Source of the DNA: Zhenhengia yiwuensis | GTDB lineage: Bacteria; Bacillota; Clostridia; Lachnospirales; Cellulosilyticaceae | Assembly (NCBI RefSeq): GCF_014384995.1 | Contig: NZ_JACRSY010000021.1 | Coordinates: forward strand, 1-64,000 | Length of the DNA stretch: 64,000 nt | Direction: 5' to 3' | Shown here: one piece after another, positions 26,951 through 35,722 of the stretch | Layout of the letters: every line of letters starts with the position of its first letter | How positions within the stretch are numbered: the stretch's first letter is position 1 | The notes under the pieces: generated by a model | Database searches by the model: none | What the model saw: the letters and a program-made list of their open reading frames with translations, nothing else | Told to the model about the DNA's origin: nothing | Translations under genes and position numbers: made by a program

Positions 26951-28309
26951 CTATTTAAAAATTTCACCATAAGCTTTATCATATTTTTCTACTAATACTT
27001 TTGCTAAAGAGTAAGAATTAATTAGTGGATGCAAGGTCAATGCTTGTATTGCTTTCTCCTTAGAACGGCTAAAAATTGCTTCTACTGTCAGCTTCTCATA
27101 ATATTTAATAGCTTGAATAAGTACATTACAATGTTCTGGTATCTTCCCTACTGGTACTGGCCAAATACCATTTTTAGAAACCTTACAAGTCACTTCTATT
27201 ACATCTTCTGCCTCTAAACCTTCTATACAACCTTGGTTTTGTACAGATAATACGAGATACCTACCTTCTTCACTCTGCAATCCTTCAATGCAATCTAACA
27301 TAACACCGGCATATCCCATACCATCTGGTACTTCAAGATTACCTTTTTCAATCTGTTCTGCTTTTGAGTGACCTGTTTCAATACTCATATAAGAGCGCTC
27401 TCTTACTTCCATATAATAGAGGAAGATTTGCAGCGCCTCTTCAGGCCGTGCATCAATATCTATTTCTTGTAATTCCTTCATCATCTGAAGATTAACAGCT
27501 TCTATAGTCTTACCTCTTGTTGCATCTGATTTTAAAATGTTTTCTAATGCTTTTTCTCTATGATAATAGTAGTAGAGATATTCATTAGGTAATAATTCAA
27601 TCCCTCTTAATAAATCTGAATCAAACATAGAAAACTCTTGTACATCTTGTAAAAACTGATCATCTTTTAATAGTTGCCCTAACATCTCTTGTCCGTGTTT
27701 TTTCACACTACTTATCCAAGATAAATGATTTAGTCCAAAAAATTCTACATATAAATCTTTTTCCTCTACTTCTAATGCCTTAGCCATACGGAACTTCGTA
27801 CTGCTTGGTGCATCGCAAATACCAATGATTTTGTCATAGCCCTTACTTCTAAGTGCTTGTGTAACAAGTCCAGAAGGATTTGTAAAATTAAAAATCCATG
27901 CATCTGGCGCATATTTCTTAATAAGTTCACAATACTCCACTAACACTGGTACTGTACGTAATGCCATAGAAAATCCGCCTACACCTGTTGTCTCCTGCCC
28001 TATTACACCTGTTTCTAAAGCAAGCGTTTCATCTATAACACGTGAATGATCTCCTCCTACACGGAGAGTTGTTACGATGTAATCTGCTCCTGTAATAGCT
28101 TCTATAGGATCCTTTGCAATCTTTATATTTAAATCTTGTTGTCTGCGTCGTACTACGTGTTTGCACAATTTTCCTATAATCTCTAGTTTCTCTTGATCAA
28201 TATCAAATAAAATTACTTCATCAATATGTAGAGCTTTATATCTATCTAATAATCCATTAATAAAAATAACTGTGCGAACGCCTGCCCCGCCAATTACTGT
28301 TACTTTCAT
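26951..28309 (-). CDS. GH4 family NAD-dependent glycosidase
   Basis: A 452-residue member of glycoside hydrolase family 4, which uses NAD+ and Mn2+ in a redox-assisted elimination. Seen are the NAD motif GGAGVRT at 7-13, NFTNPSGL near 141, the metal ligand Cys165 in GICDAPSS and His195 in FGLNHLSW. Length and order match the 6-phospho-beta-glucosidase branch more than alpha-galactosidases. The carbohydrate is probably an oligosaccharide imported by the ABC system, unless the PfkB kinase phosphorylates it first. Ten bases separate it from the PfkB gene. Confidence 0.92.
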   Translation of the reverse strand: MKVTVIGGAGVRTVIFINGLLDRYKALHIDEVILFDIDQEKLEIIGKLCKHVVRRRQQDLNIKIAKDPIEAITGADYIVTTLRVGGDHSRVIDETLALETGVIGQETTGVGGFSMALRTVPVLVEYCELIKKYAPDAWIFNFTNPSGLVTQALRSKGYDKIIGICDAPSSTKFRMAKALEVEEKDLYVEFFGLNHLSWISSVKKHGQEMLGQLLKDDQFLQDVQEFSMFDSDLLRGIELLPNEYLYYYYHREKALENILKSDATRGKTIEAVNLQMMKELQEIDIDARPEEALQIFLYYMEVRERSYMSIETGHSKAEQIEKGNLEVPDGMGYAGVMLDCIEGLQSEEGRYLVLSVQNQGCIEGLEAEDVIEVTCKVSKNGIWPVPVGKIPEHCNVLIQAIKYYEKLTVEAIFSRSKEKAIQALTLHPLINSYSLAKVLVEKYDKAYGEIFK

Positions 28310-28318
28310 CGTTTCTCC

Positions 28319-29257
28319 CTACCTTTCCCTTTTCGCCATAAACTTTATAAGCTCATCTTCTTTTGGAAATCCTGTATTGCCTCCTAATGCAGTAACAGAT
28401 AACCCACCACATGCATTACCACATTTCAAAGCTTCTTCGATAGACTTTCCTTTTAAAAATCCATAGACAAATCCTGCATTAAAAGAATCTCCTGCCCCTG
28501 TTGTGTCTATGGCCTCAACACTATAAGATGCTGCTTCATAAATATGTCCATCTTTAACTGCTATAGAGCCTTTTTTACCAAGCTTAGCCACTACAAGCTT
28601 ACAGGTCTTCCCAAAATCCTTAATTGCATCAATTACCTCTTTCTTTCGGCTATAGTGTATAGCTTCTGTTTCATTCATGAAGAGAATATCAATATAAGGA
28701 TATAATTCATAAATACCTTGGTACCACTCACCAGCATCATCCCATCCTACATCAAATGATACAGTTGTTGTTCCATATGCTTTTATCTCCTTTAATAGTT
28801 CCAGATACTGCTCATGATTTTTACGTCCCATGTAGCTTGTAAGATGGATATGCCTTGCCTCTTTAACTTTTTCCACATCAACCTTAGATAAATCTATCTC
28901 ATCATTTGTACCGCGATACGTTAAAAATGATCTATCTGCTTCATTGGTAAAGCTTATAGATATTCCTGTTTTATTGATGCTACTTATACCTAGTAGAGTT
29001 TGATCTACATTTTTCTCTCTAAATTCATCTAAAATGAATTTACCATAGCAGTCATCGCCTATGGTTCCTTGAAATACAGGGTTTAATCCTAGCTTTCCTA
29101 TACCTAAGGTGAATATGGCTGCGCCTCCACCTACATACGTATTCATCGTTTCTACTACATCTTCCTGTCCTGGAAGTGGTAAGCGCTCTACCCCTGGTAT
29201 AACTAAATCAACATTAATATCCCCATATACATAAACATCCCATTTTTTATTACTCAT
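28319..29257 (-). CDS. PfkB-family carbohydrate kinase
   Basis: A 312-residue ribokinase-type kinase. The glycine-rich GGGAAIFTLGIGKLG motif is near residue 45 and the catalytic signature DTTGAGDSFNAGF near 250. I start it at ATG 29257, eight bases after AAGGAG; the ATG at 29263 is too close to that site. It phosphorylates a sugar, nucleoside or sugar acid; the identity is not assignable. Placed between the importer genes and GH4, it probably acts on a monosaccharide released in the pathway. A hairpin lies just upstream. Confidence 0.9.
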   Translation of the reverse strand: MSNKKWDVYVYGDINVDLVIPGVERLPLPGQEDVVETMNTYVGGGAAIFTLGIGKLGLNPVFQGTIGDDCYGKFILDEFREKNVDQTLLGISSINKTGISISFTNEADRSFLTYRGTNDEIDLSKVDVEKVKEARHIHLTSYMGRKNHEQYLELLKEIKAYGTTTVSFDVGWDDAGEWYQGIYELYPYIDILFMNETEAIHYSRKKEVIDAIKDFGKTCKLVVAKLGKKGSIAVKDGHIYEAASYSVEAIDTTGAGDSFNAGFVYGFLKGKSIEEALKCGNACGGLSVTALGGNTGFPKEDELIKFMAKRER

Positions 29258-29285
29258 GGTCATTCTCCTTATCCTCTATATTAAG

Positions 29286-29334
29286 AAAAGATTCCTTATC
29301 ACATGAATATTTTGTATGTGCTAAAGAATCTTTT
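29286..29334 (-). terminator. Hairpin between importer and catabolic genes
   Basis: Arms AAAAGATTC (29286-29294) and its complement (29326-29334), plus an inner CACAT/ATGTG pair, form a two-part stem. The minus-side flank is only moderately T-rich. It may lower transcription of the enzyme genes relative to the transporter genes rather than stop it fully. Confidence 0.5.
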
Positions 29335-29345
29335 TTACTTTTTAT

Positions 29346-30266
29346 TTAACCTTTTACAGCTCCAATCATTGCACCTTTCGCAAAATATTTTTGAGCAAAA
29401 GGATAAATACAAAGAATAGGTACCGTTGTAATTACAACTGCTGCCATCTTCAAGGAATCAGATGTTACAGCGCTATTTGCTTGTGCAATAGCTTGTGAAG
29501 CTGTTTTTACCTCTTGTGAAGATGCCATTGCCCTTGAAAGCATTTGCTGTAAAACTGTTTGAACCGGCCATAATTTACTTGAATTCATGTAGAAAGCCCC
29601 TGCAAACCAATCATTCCAATGACCAACTGCTGTATATAGACCAACAACCGCAAGTACCGGTTTACTAAGAGGTAGCACAATTTGTGTGTAAATTTTAAAG
29701 TATCCACATCCATCTAACTTAGCCGATTCTTCTAAACTATCCGGAATAGATTCAAAGAATGTACGTACCATTAAAAGGTTCGTTACACCTACCATACCTG
29801 GAATAACATATACCCAGAAAGAGTTTAATAAGTGTAAGTTCTTATACTGAATATAAGTTGGAATCATACCACCACCAAAGAGCATGGTAAAAGTAATAAG
29901 CATAGTAATTATTTTTCTACCCGGCAATTTTTCTTCTTTCAAAGCAAAAGCTGCTAAAGTCGTTACAATTAAGCTTAAACTCGTACCAATAAATGTTCTA
30001 GCAATAGTAATACCATAAGATTTCATAATCTTTCCATCTGCAAATACTTCCTTGTAATTATCTAGCGTAAACACTCTAGGCCAAAAATAAATGCCACCTT
30101 TAGCTGCATCAGCTCCATCATTAAAGGATAAGGCCAATACATTGATACAAGGAATAATAATGAGTAAACATAGTGCAATGACCACTAAATAAATAAATCC
30201 TTGAATGAGCCTGTCAGAGAAGTTTTCTTTTATTTTTGATTTTTTTACTGGTTTCTCTTTTTTCAT
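29346..30266 (-). CDS. ABC sugar importer permease, LplC type
   Basis: A 306-residue membrane permease with six segments. The EAA loop is seen in DSLEESAKLDGCGYFKIYTQ near residue 195, which couples to the ATPase. It pairs with the LplB-type permease and the lipoprotein binding protein encoded upstream. As usual for this Lpl/YteP/YtcP class, no ATPase gene is in the operon; a shared MsmX-like ATPase elsewhere is expected. It follows the binding-protein gene by 61 bases. Confidence 0.92.
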   Translation of the reverse strand: MKKEKPVKKSKIKENFSDRLIQGFIYLVVIALCLLIIIPCINVLALSFNDGADAAKGGIYFWPRVFTLDNYKEVFADGKIMKSYGITIARTFIGTSLSLIVTTLAAFALKEEKLPGRKIITMLITFTMLFGGGMIPTYIQYKNLHLLNSFWVYVIPGMVGVTNLLMVRTFFESIPDSLEESAKLDGCGYFKIYTQIVLPLSKPVLAVVGLYTAVGHWNDWFAGAFYMNSSKLWPVQTVLQQMLSRAMASSQEVKTASQAIAQANSAVTSDSLKMAAVVITTVPILCIYPFAQKYFAKGAMIGAVKG

Positions 30267-30327
30267 GTATCCCTATATCCTTTCTTTATTGTTTTATCTC
30301 TACCACAGAAATGGCAGAGATAAAGGA

Positions 30328-32070
30328 TCAGTTAATAGGATAGAAGTTAAGGCTAGAACTATCTTCTTTATAGATTTCTTCTAAATAAGCTCTAAACTCT
30401 TCTAACCCCGCTTGTTGTATCTGTTTACGGAATCCTTCTACAATATCTTTTACCTCTTTTTCACTTGCAGCATACATAGCTTGAACTAACATTTCATCAT
30501 AATCGAGTAAAGACATTTGAGCTTTTACTTCCATTAGAGAATCTGCTGAAAGATATGCCGTTGCATCTAAACCAGGAATTAATTTTTCTTTATATGGATA
30601 TTTAGTTGCTATTTCAATAGCTCCTTCAAATCCACCTCCTGAACCTGCACCAGGACGACTTTCACCAAATTCTTCAAGCCAATCAATATCTGTCATAATG
30701 AATTCCCAAAGTACTACACCTGTTCCTCCAAAAGATGCACCAACATTATTAATAAGCCACTCTGAATCACCATTATTTATGTGTTCTAAAATTTCTGGTT
30801 TGACTACTGGTTTACCATCCACCATATCGTAGTGTTCACCTTCAATTCCGTAGTTGCCTAAAAGCTTACCTTCTCTAGTGGATAAGAAATCAAAGAATGC
30901 AAAGATTTCTTCTGGATTTTCAGCTTCTGATGAAATAGCCCAAGCACCATATCCACTTTTTCCATTTACTACTTTTGCATTATCACCTGTATAGTCATTT
31001 AAAGGTCCAAGTGGCACCCATTCACCTGTTTCATAAACAATCTCTTGGTAGTTATGAACATCTGCTATAATTGCTGAATTGCCTATTTCTGAAACTTCTG
31101 CTGCACGCGTAGAATCCATTGTAAAGAATTCTGGATTCATCAAGTCTTCAGCTAATAACTTTCTTACAAAGTCAATTTTCTTATATACGTAATCTGTTTC
31201 TACCTCATGTTTGATGTTTCCATCTTGATCAATATTGTATCCGTCACTTACTCCCCAATTATATCCACGAACAATATAATCTAAAGTATCTTTAGATCCC
31301 CCCCAATATTTAGGCCCTAGTGGATAAACATCATTACCATTCTTATCTTTAAATCCACCATTTTTAATATCTACTAATAAATCATAGAATTGTTCTTGTG
31401 TTCTAATTGCTGCCGGATTAATACCTAGAGCCTCCACAATAGATTTTTGAATATACATACCACCTACATACTCTTCTTGTGGGTTAAATTCTAAAGATCT
31501 ATCCACTGCTGGAATAGAAAGTTGCATAATGTATGCACCATCTAAGTCATCCCTAAAGGTAATATTTTTATAAGTATCATTTGGAAGATACCCTTCTTCA
31601 TAATACTTACTGTACACTTTAGATTCCTTCATATATTCAGATACATCTGCAAATAGCCCTTCTTTAGCTGCTTTTAGCAATAAAGTAAATTCAGGTCTTG
31701 AAGAGTTATTTAAGTATGTTACAACAACATCTGGAATAGTCCCTGCTGCTAATTGTGAAGCTAGTACTTCTGAATCTTTAGCTCCTGGAGTATATTGAAC
31801 CTCTACATCAATTCCTGTAAGTCTTTTAATCTCTTGCCCAACAGGTGTTTCACTAAAATCTTCTGGAAGTGAGTAGCCAATATCATCTACATAAGCCTGA
31901 ATTGTAATAGTACGGTCAGCAATCCATGTATCTGGTCTATCTGCTGAATCCGATGTACTACCTGAAGCTTCTGTACCTCCATCTTTAGCTGTACAGCCTG
32001 TAAGTGTTCCTAATAACATGGTTGTTACCATCGTTGTCGCCATAATCATTCTAAAAATCTTACTTTTCAT
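30328..32070 (-). CDS. Extracellular sugar-binding lipoprotein, LplA type
   Basis: A 580-residue solute-binding protein. A signal peptide ends in the lipobox LTGC with Cys26, so it is membrane-anchored outside the cell. The body is the large LplA-type binding protein of oligosaccharide ABC importers. I start it at ATG 32070 behind a G-rich ribosome site; a longer reading to 32124 would precede the signal peptide with a charged extension and overlap the permease gene. The ligand is probably a mannose-containing oligosaccharide, inferred from the GH38 gene in the same operon. Confidence 0.92.
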   Translation of the reverse strand: MKSKIFRMIMATTMVTTMLLGTLTGCTAKDGGTEASGSTSDSADRPDTWIADRTITIQAYVDDIGYSLPEDFSETPVGQEIKRLTGIDVEVQYTPGAKDSEVLASQLAAGTIPDVVVTYLNNSSRPEFTLLLKAAKEGLFADVSEYMKESKVYSKYYEEGYLPNDTYKNITFRDDLDGAYIMQLSIPAVDRSLEFNPQEEYVGGMYIQKSIVEALGINPAAIRTQEQFYDLLVDIKNGGFKDKNGNDVYPLGPKYWGGSKDTLDYIVRGYNWGVSDGYNIDQDGNIKHEVETDYVYKKIDFVRKLLAEDLMNPEFFTMDSTRAAEVSEIGNSAIIADVHNYQEIVYETGEWVPLGPLNDYTGDNAKVVNGKSGYGAWAISSEAENPEEIFAFFDFLSTREGKLLGNYGIEGEHYDMVDGKPVVKPEILEHINNGDSEWLINNVGASFGGTGVVLWEFIMTDIDWLEEFGESRPGAGSGGGFEGAIEIATKYPYKEKLIPGLDATAYLSADSLMEVKAQMSLLDYDEMLVQAMYAASEKEVKDIVEGFRKQIQQAGLEEFRAYLEEIYKEDSSSLNFYPIN

Positions 32071-32117
32071 ATGAACCCCCCTTATTTTTTCCCTTAGCAA
32101 GTTTAATGGGAATACTC

Positions 32118-33107
32118 TTACCAAAGTCCAACTTCCGTAAATTTCTTTGAAAGCTTATTACAAATTACAACTAATACCAGTCCTACTACACCTTGAATAA
32201 GTCCAATGGCTGTGGCATAGCCAAATTGTCCACTGCCAAGGCCGATACGAACCACGAAAGTATCTAACGTATCTGCTAAAGCCATATTCCCTGGTGTTCT
32301 TAATAAGTAAATTTGTTCGAAACCTGAAGATAAAAGCCCACCTACACCCATGATAAAAAGTAATCCAATCGTTCCTCTTATACTTGGCAATGTAATATGC
32401 CATATCTTCTTAAGCTTTGAACATCCATCCATATCGGCTGCTTCATAAAGTGCTTGATCTACAGAGCTAATAGCAGCTAAGTAAATAATAGAATCCCAAC
32501 CGATATTTCTCCATAAATCCATAGAGAACAAGATTTGGAAGAAATATTTTGCCTCCATTAAGAAGAATGTGCTAGGGTCCCCCCCCATACTTCCAATGAT
32601 TTGGTTAAGCACCCCTGTTCCTGGAGCAAGCACTCTTTGCATAATCGTTACAATAATTACAGAGGATAAAAAGTGTGGTAAATATGTAATAGTTTGAACT
32701 GTCTTCTTAAACTTTAAGTTACGGATTTCATTGAGCATTAGCGCTAAAAGAATAGCAAATGGAAACTCAAGAATACATTTAATAAAACCAACACTTAATG
32801 TATTACGAAGTAACCTTAAACAATCATAACTACTGAAAAAGGTCTTAAAGTACCTAAAACCTACCCATGGACTTCCCCAAATTCCTTCTTTAAAGGAATA
32901 ATCCTTAAAAGCAAGGACAATACCTGTCATGGGGACATAGCAGAGTAAAATGAAATAAATGATACAAGGTACAAGCATAAGATAAAGTGGCCAGTATTTT
33001 TTAGTATTTTTTATAGCTGCACCCTTCCATTTTTCTACCTTACTTAATTCTGGCTGGGCATTTACTATATTTTCGTACTCTATAGATTTAGCATTGGTAC
33101 TACTCAT
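32118..33107 (-). CDS. ABC sugar importer permease, LplB type
   Basis: A 329-residue permease with a cytosolic N-terminal tail of about 35 residues and six membrane segments. The EAA loop is in LYEAADMDGCSKLKKIWHIT near residue 220. It is the first importer gene, 47 bases before the lipoprotein start, and partners the LplC-type permease. AGGGGGAG precedes its ATG. Control by the nearby YesM/YesN pair is likely by analogy with related loci. Confidence 0.92.
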   Translation of the reverse strand: MSSTNAKSIEYENIVNAQPELSKVEKWKGAAIKNTKKYWPLYLMLVPCIIYFILLCYVPMTGIVLAFKDYSFKEGIWGSPWVGFRYFKTFFSSYDCLRLLRNTLSVGFIKCILEFPFAILLALMLNEIRNLKFKKTVQTITYLPHFLSSVIIVTIMQRVLAPGTGVLNQIIGSMGGDPSTFFLMEAKYFFQILFSMDLWRNIGWDSIIYLAAISSVDQALYEAADMDGCSKLKKIWHITLPSIRGTIGLLFIMGVGGLLSSGFEQIYLLRTPGNMALADTLDTFVVRIGLGSGQFGYATAIGLIQGVVGLVLVVICNKLSKKFTEVGLW

Positions 33108-33212
33108 GTAACTCCCCCTCTTATTTTTAAATTAGTTTCTATCTTCATCATAAATTTTTTCCTTATAGTCAACAATGTAAAAAACTTCGTTATTTAGTGT
33201 CTATTTCTACAC

Positions 33213-34142
33213 TCAATTATCATCTCGTTTTCTCTGTGGCATATGTACTTCTGGCTTATTAATAACTGTTCCATCTGACAACCTTACATAAGTCTCGAAG
33301 CCCTCTATATTATTTTGATCAAGTATAAAGATTCTAGCTCCTCTTAAGAAATCCTCTTGTCCATAGGTATTATAGCCAGTTGCCCTTCCATATCCTAAAG
33401 TGATTCCATACATTTCTCCATAGAAATCATTAATATGATCATGTCCTACAAATACTCCCTTGGTATGGCCTGCTTCCTGCATAGCTGCAAAAAATCCTGA
33501 GTTGATTTTAGGACTGCAAATACCTTCTCTCTTCTTACCATAGCAAATCTCCATATCCCAAAGTTCGTGATATTCTGGAAGTGGTATATGCATAAATAGA
33601 AGAGCTGAAAAGTTAGGATTTTTTTCTTCATACTCCTTTATTTTTTCTTGGTACCAATTAATCTGTTCCTGCTGTACGTAGGCATAGCCCCCTATATGTT
33701 TAATCGGATTATAATTACCTGAATCCATTCCTACAATAACCCATTTTACTTCTCCATTCCCATCTACTACTTCCAACATGTGATTGCCCATACCTACTTT
33801 TGAGCGTTCATCATGATAAGCTACACAATTAGGTATAGCTGTAATCATAGGGAATAAAATGCTATAATCTGCTCCCTCTTCTGTGTCATGATTTCCAAAT
33901 GTATAGCTAAAAGGAATTTGTGATTCAATAACAGGTGCTAATGCCAAATGAAGATGTTCCACGTTATTTTCTCCATATACTGTATCTCCCGTAATCATAA
34001 TAAAATCAGGATTTTCCTCTTTTAATATTTTTCTCATTAACCTTACTGTCTCTTCATCTACCTGATTGTTATCGCTAAAGTGAATATCTGTAAACTGCAA
34101 AATTTTAAATTTACCTTCTTCTGAAAAAACAAGTTTACTCAT
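33213..34142 (-). CDS. Calcineurin-like metallophosphoesterase
   Basis: A 309-residue cytosolic phosphoesterase. Metal motifs are FTDIHFSD (residues 17-24), MITGDTVYGENN near 52, GNHDTEEGAD near 83 and VGHDHIND near 228. The form with all blocks resembles the purple-acid-phosphatase/YkuE-like group of carbohydrate loci. It lies 105 bases upstream of the importer genes with the same orientation and is divergent from the DUF/PHP pair. The natural substrate is unknown; dephosphorylation of a sugar phosphate is a guess. Confidence 0.88.
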   Translation of the reverse strand: MSKLVFSEEGKFKILQFTDIHFSDNNQVDEETVRLMRKILKEENPDFIMITGDTVYGENNVEHLHLALAPVIESQIPFSYTFGNHDTEEGADYSILFPMITAIPNCVAYHDERSKVGMGNHMLEVVDGNGEVKWVIVGMDSGNYNPIKHIGGYAYVQQEQINWYQEKIKEYEEKNPNFSALLFMHIPLPEYHELWDMEICYGKKREGICSPKINSGFFAAMQEAGHTKGVFVGHDHINDFYGEMYGITLGYGRATGYNTYGQEDFLRGARIFILDQNNIEGFETYVRLSDGTVINKPEVHMPQRKRDDN

Positions 34143-34199
34143 TTATGTAACCTCCATTCTTTGCTTCTACTGCAAGATTACTAAAATTTGTATCCCTCT

Positions 34200-34245
34200 C
34201 ACAATGGACAATTCTACGCACAAGAATGGATATTTCTACAACTTT
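34200..34245. promoter_or_regulatory. Direct repeats in the divergent region, possible regulator site
   Basis: On the minus strand GTAGAAATATCC and GTAGAATTGTCC are two related blocks (starting at plus positions 34239 and 34217) spaced 22 bases apart. The 10-mer TGTAGAAATA recurs at 33202-33211, upstream of the LplB gene. Two-helix AraC-type regulators bind direct repeats about two helix turns apart, so this may be a YesN-type site. This is inference from spacing only. Confidence 0.35.
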
Positions 34246-34335
34246 TCTAATTTGATTGAATAACTTAAAAATTGATAGTATAGTAGTGACATCTTAAACA
34301 CTTATTTATTCTATTGACTTTAAAGGAGTGTTCTT

Positions 34336-34788
34336 ATGAAACAAATATATGACGTAGGTGGTATACTCAACAAAGGCTTTGTAGGTCAAATTGCTTATTC
34401 AATCTGCTTAGATCAGCCCTATGAAGAAATGGCATTATCATTTGCTTTTGATAAGCAATATTATGATTCAATTACAGAAGAACTCAAAAAAGAATTAGTA
34501 GCTGAGTGCCATGGTAAATACAATGCCAACTCTGCTACAGATGAAATGATTACAGCAACCATAAAAAGTATGAAAACAGAATTACAAATTATTGTAACTA
34601 TGAATGATGAATTCATAGGTGGTGTACATCGCCAAGATAATCCTAAAATCATCTACTTCTCAAAAACTCAAGCTACTGAAGGTTGTATTCCTCAAGAATC
34701 TATTAATGGTGTCATTAGAGTAACTGTTGTAGCTTTTAGCGTTATTCAAGATGATACACACTATAAGCTTTCTTTATCAGTAAATTAA
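34336..34788 (+). CDS. Conserved hypothetical protein next to a PHP hydrolase
   Basis: A 150-residue protein I do not recognise with certainty; it resembles small DUF-type proteins found beside PHP hydrolases. It is predicted soluble with mixed alpha/beta content, no signal peptide and no clear catalytic motif. The end of a block near residue 100 (GGVHRQDNPKIIYF) is the most distinctive part. AAAGGAG precedes its ATG. It is followed by the PHP gene after only 13 bases, so the two probably act together. It is transcribed away from the metallophosphoesterase and glycan genes. Confidence 0.6.
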   Translation: MKQIYDVGGILNKGFVGQIAYSICLDQPYEEMALSFAFDKQYYDSITEELKKELVAECHGKYNANSATDEMITATIKSMKTELQIIVTMNDEFIGGVHRQDNPKIIYFSKTQATEGCIPQESINGVIRVTVVAFSVIQDDTHYKLSLSVN

Positions 34789-34801
34789 AAGGAGGATGAT
34801 T

Positions 34802-35722
34802 ATGTATAAGCGCTTAGAACTACATAACCATACAATAGAATCGGATGGTAATTTAACACCATCAGAACTTATTGACCTTATGTGTGATGATAAAGTAGAT
34901 GCTTTTGCTTTAACTGACCACAATACTATTTCAGGTCATATAAAAATTCAGGAAGCTTTAGCCAAAAAAAATATTCCTCTCTCCTGTATATACGGAATGG
35001 AATATACTACTTATTATGGTCATATCCTCTGTTTTGACCTTAAAGAATATATCCCTTGGGAGAATATTAATTTGCATAACCCAGAATTACTCTTTAAAGC
35101 TATAAAAGAAAAAGGGGCTCTAGCTGGCGTTGCTCATCCTTTCTCATATGGTTATCCTATTGGCTGCTGCCGTTTTGAAATGACTTTCACAGACTATTCC
35201 TGCCTAGATTTTATTGAAATTTTCAATAATCCTGAACCTTTACATGAAGTTAATGAGCAAGGCCTTCTATGGTGGGAATCCCTTATTCTAGAAGGTCACC
35301 GTATTGCTTTTACAAGCGGTATGGACTTACATAGTAAAGACAGTATGCATGGTCAGTTTGCAACCTTCATTGAGGGAAAAGAAAATGGTGATATCATTAC
35401 AGAGCTTAAACAAGCGATTCATACTCAAAGAACATGGGTGTCAAAGGGTCCTCTTCTTGTGATAGAAAAAAATGATTATACAAAGACACTTTATATTTCT
35501 ATCCAAAATACAACTAAACCTGGCTATGTAGAAGACGAGAGACCTTACCTCTTATCTCTTCGCACAAAAAAAGAGACTTTATGCTTTTCATTTAATCATA
35601 AAGCTCCTCTTATTATCCCTTATTCAAACTTAAATAGTTCTTCTATTCTCATTCCAAAACTTTATAAAGATAACTTGGAAATAGAAAATCTTATTGCAGT
35701 TGCTCCTGTTATCTATCTATAA
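34802..35722 (+). CDS. CehA/McbA-like PHP-domain metallohydrolase
   Basis: A 306-residue PHP hydrolase: ELHNHTIESDGNLTPSEL near residues 5-22, FALTDHNT near 41, GMEYTT near 73 and VAHPFS near 120, with a late SGMDLHS. The C-terminal 80 residues are beta-rich. I start it at ATG 34802, six bases after AAAAGGAGG, rather than the ATG at 34796. CehA-like enzymes cleave phosphoesters or carbamates; the substrate here is unknown. Its stop overlaps by six bases the converging response regulator gene. Confidence 0.82.
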   Translation: MYKRLELHNHTIESDGNLTPSELIDLMCDDKVDAFALTDHNTISGHIKIQEALAKKNIPLSCIYGMEYTTYYGHILCFDLKEYIPWENINLHNPELLFKAIKEKGALAGVAHPFSYGYPIGCCRFEMTFTDYSCLDFIEIFNNPEPLHEVNEQGLLWWESLILEGHRIAFTSGMDLHSKDSMHGQFATFIEGKENGDIITELKQAIHTQRTWVSKGPLLVIEKNDYTKTLYISIQNTTKPGYVEDERPYLLSLRTKKETLCFSFNHKAPLIIPYSNLNSSSILIPKLYKDNLEIENLIAVAPVIYL

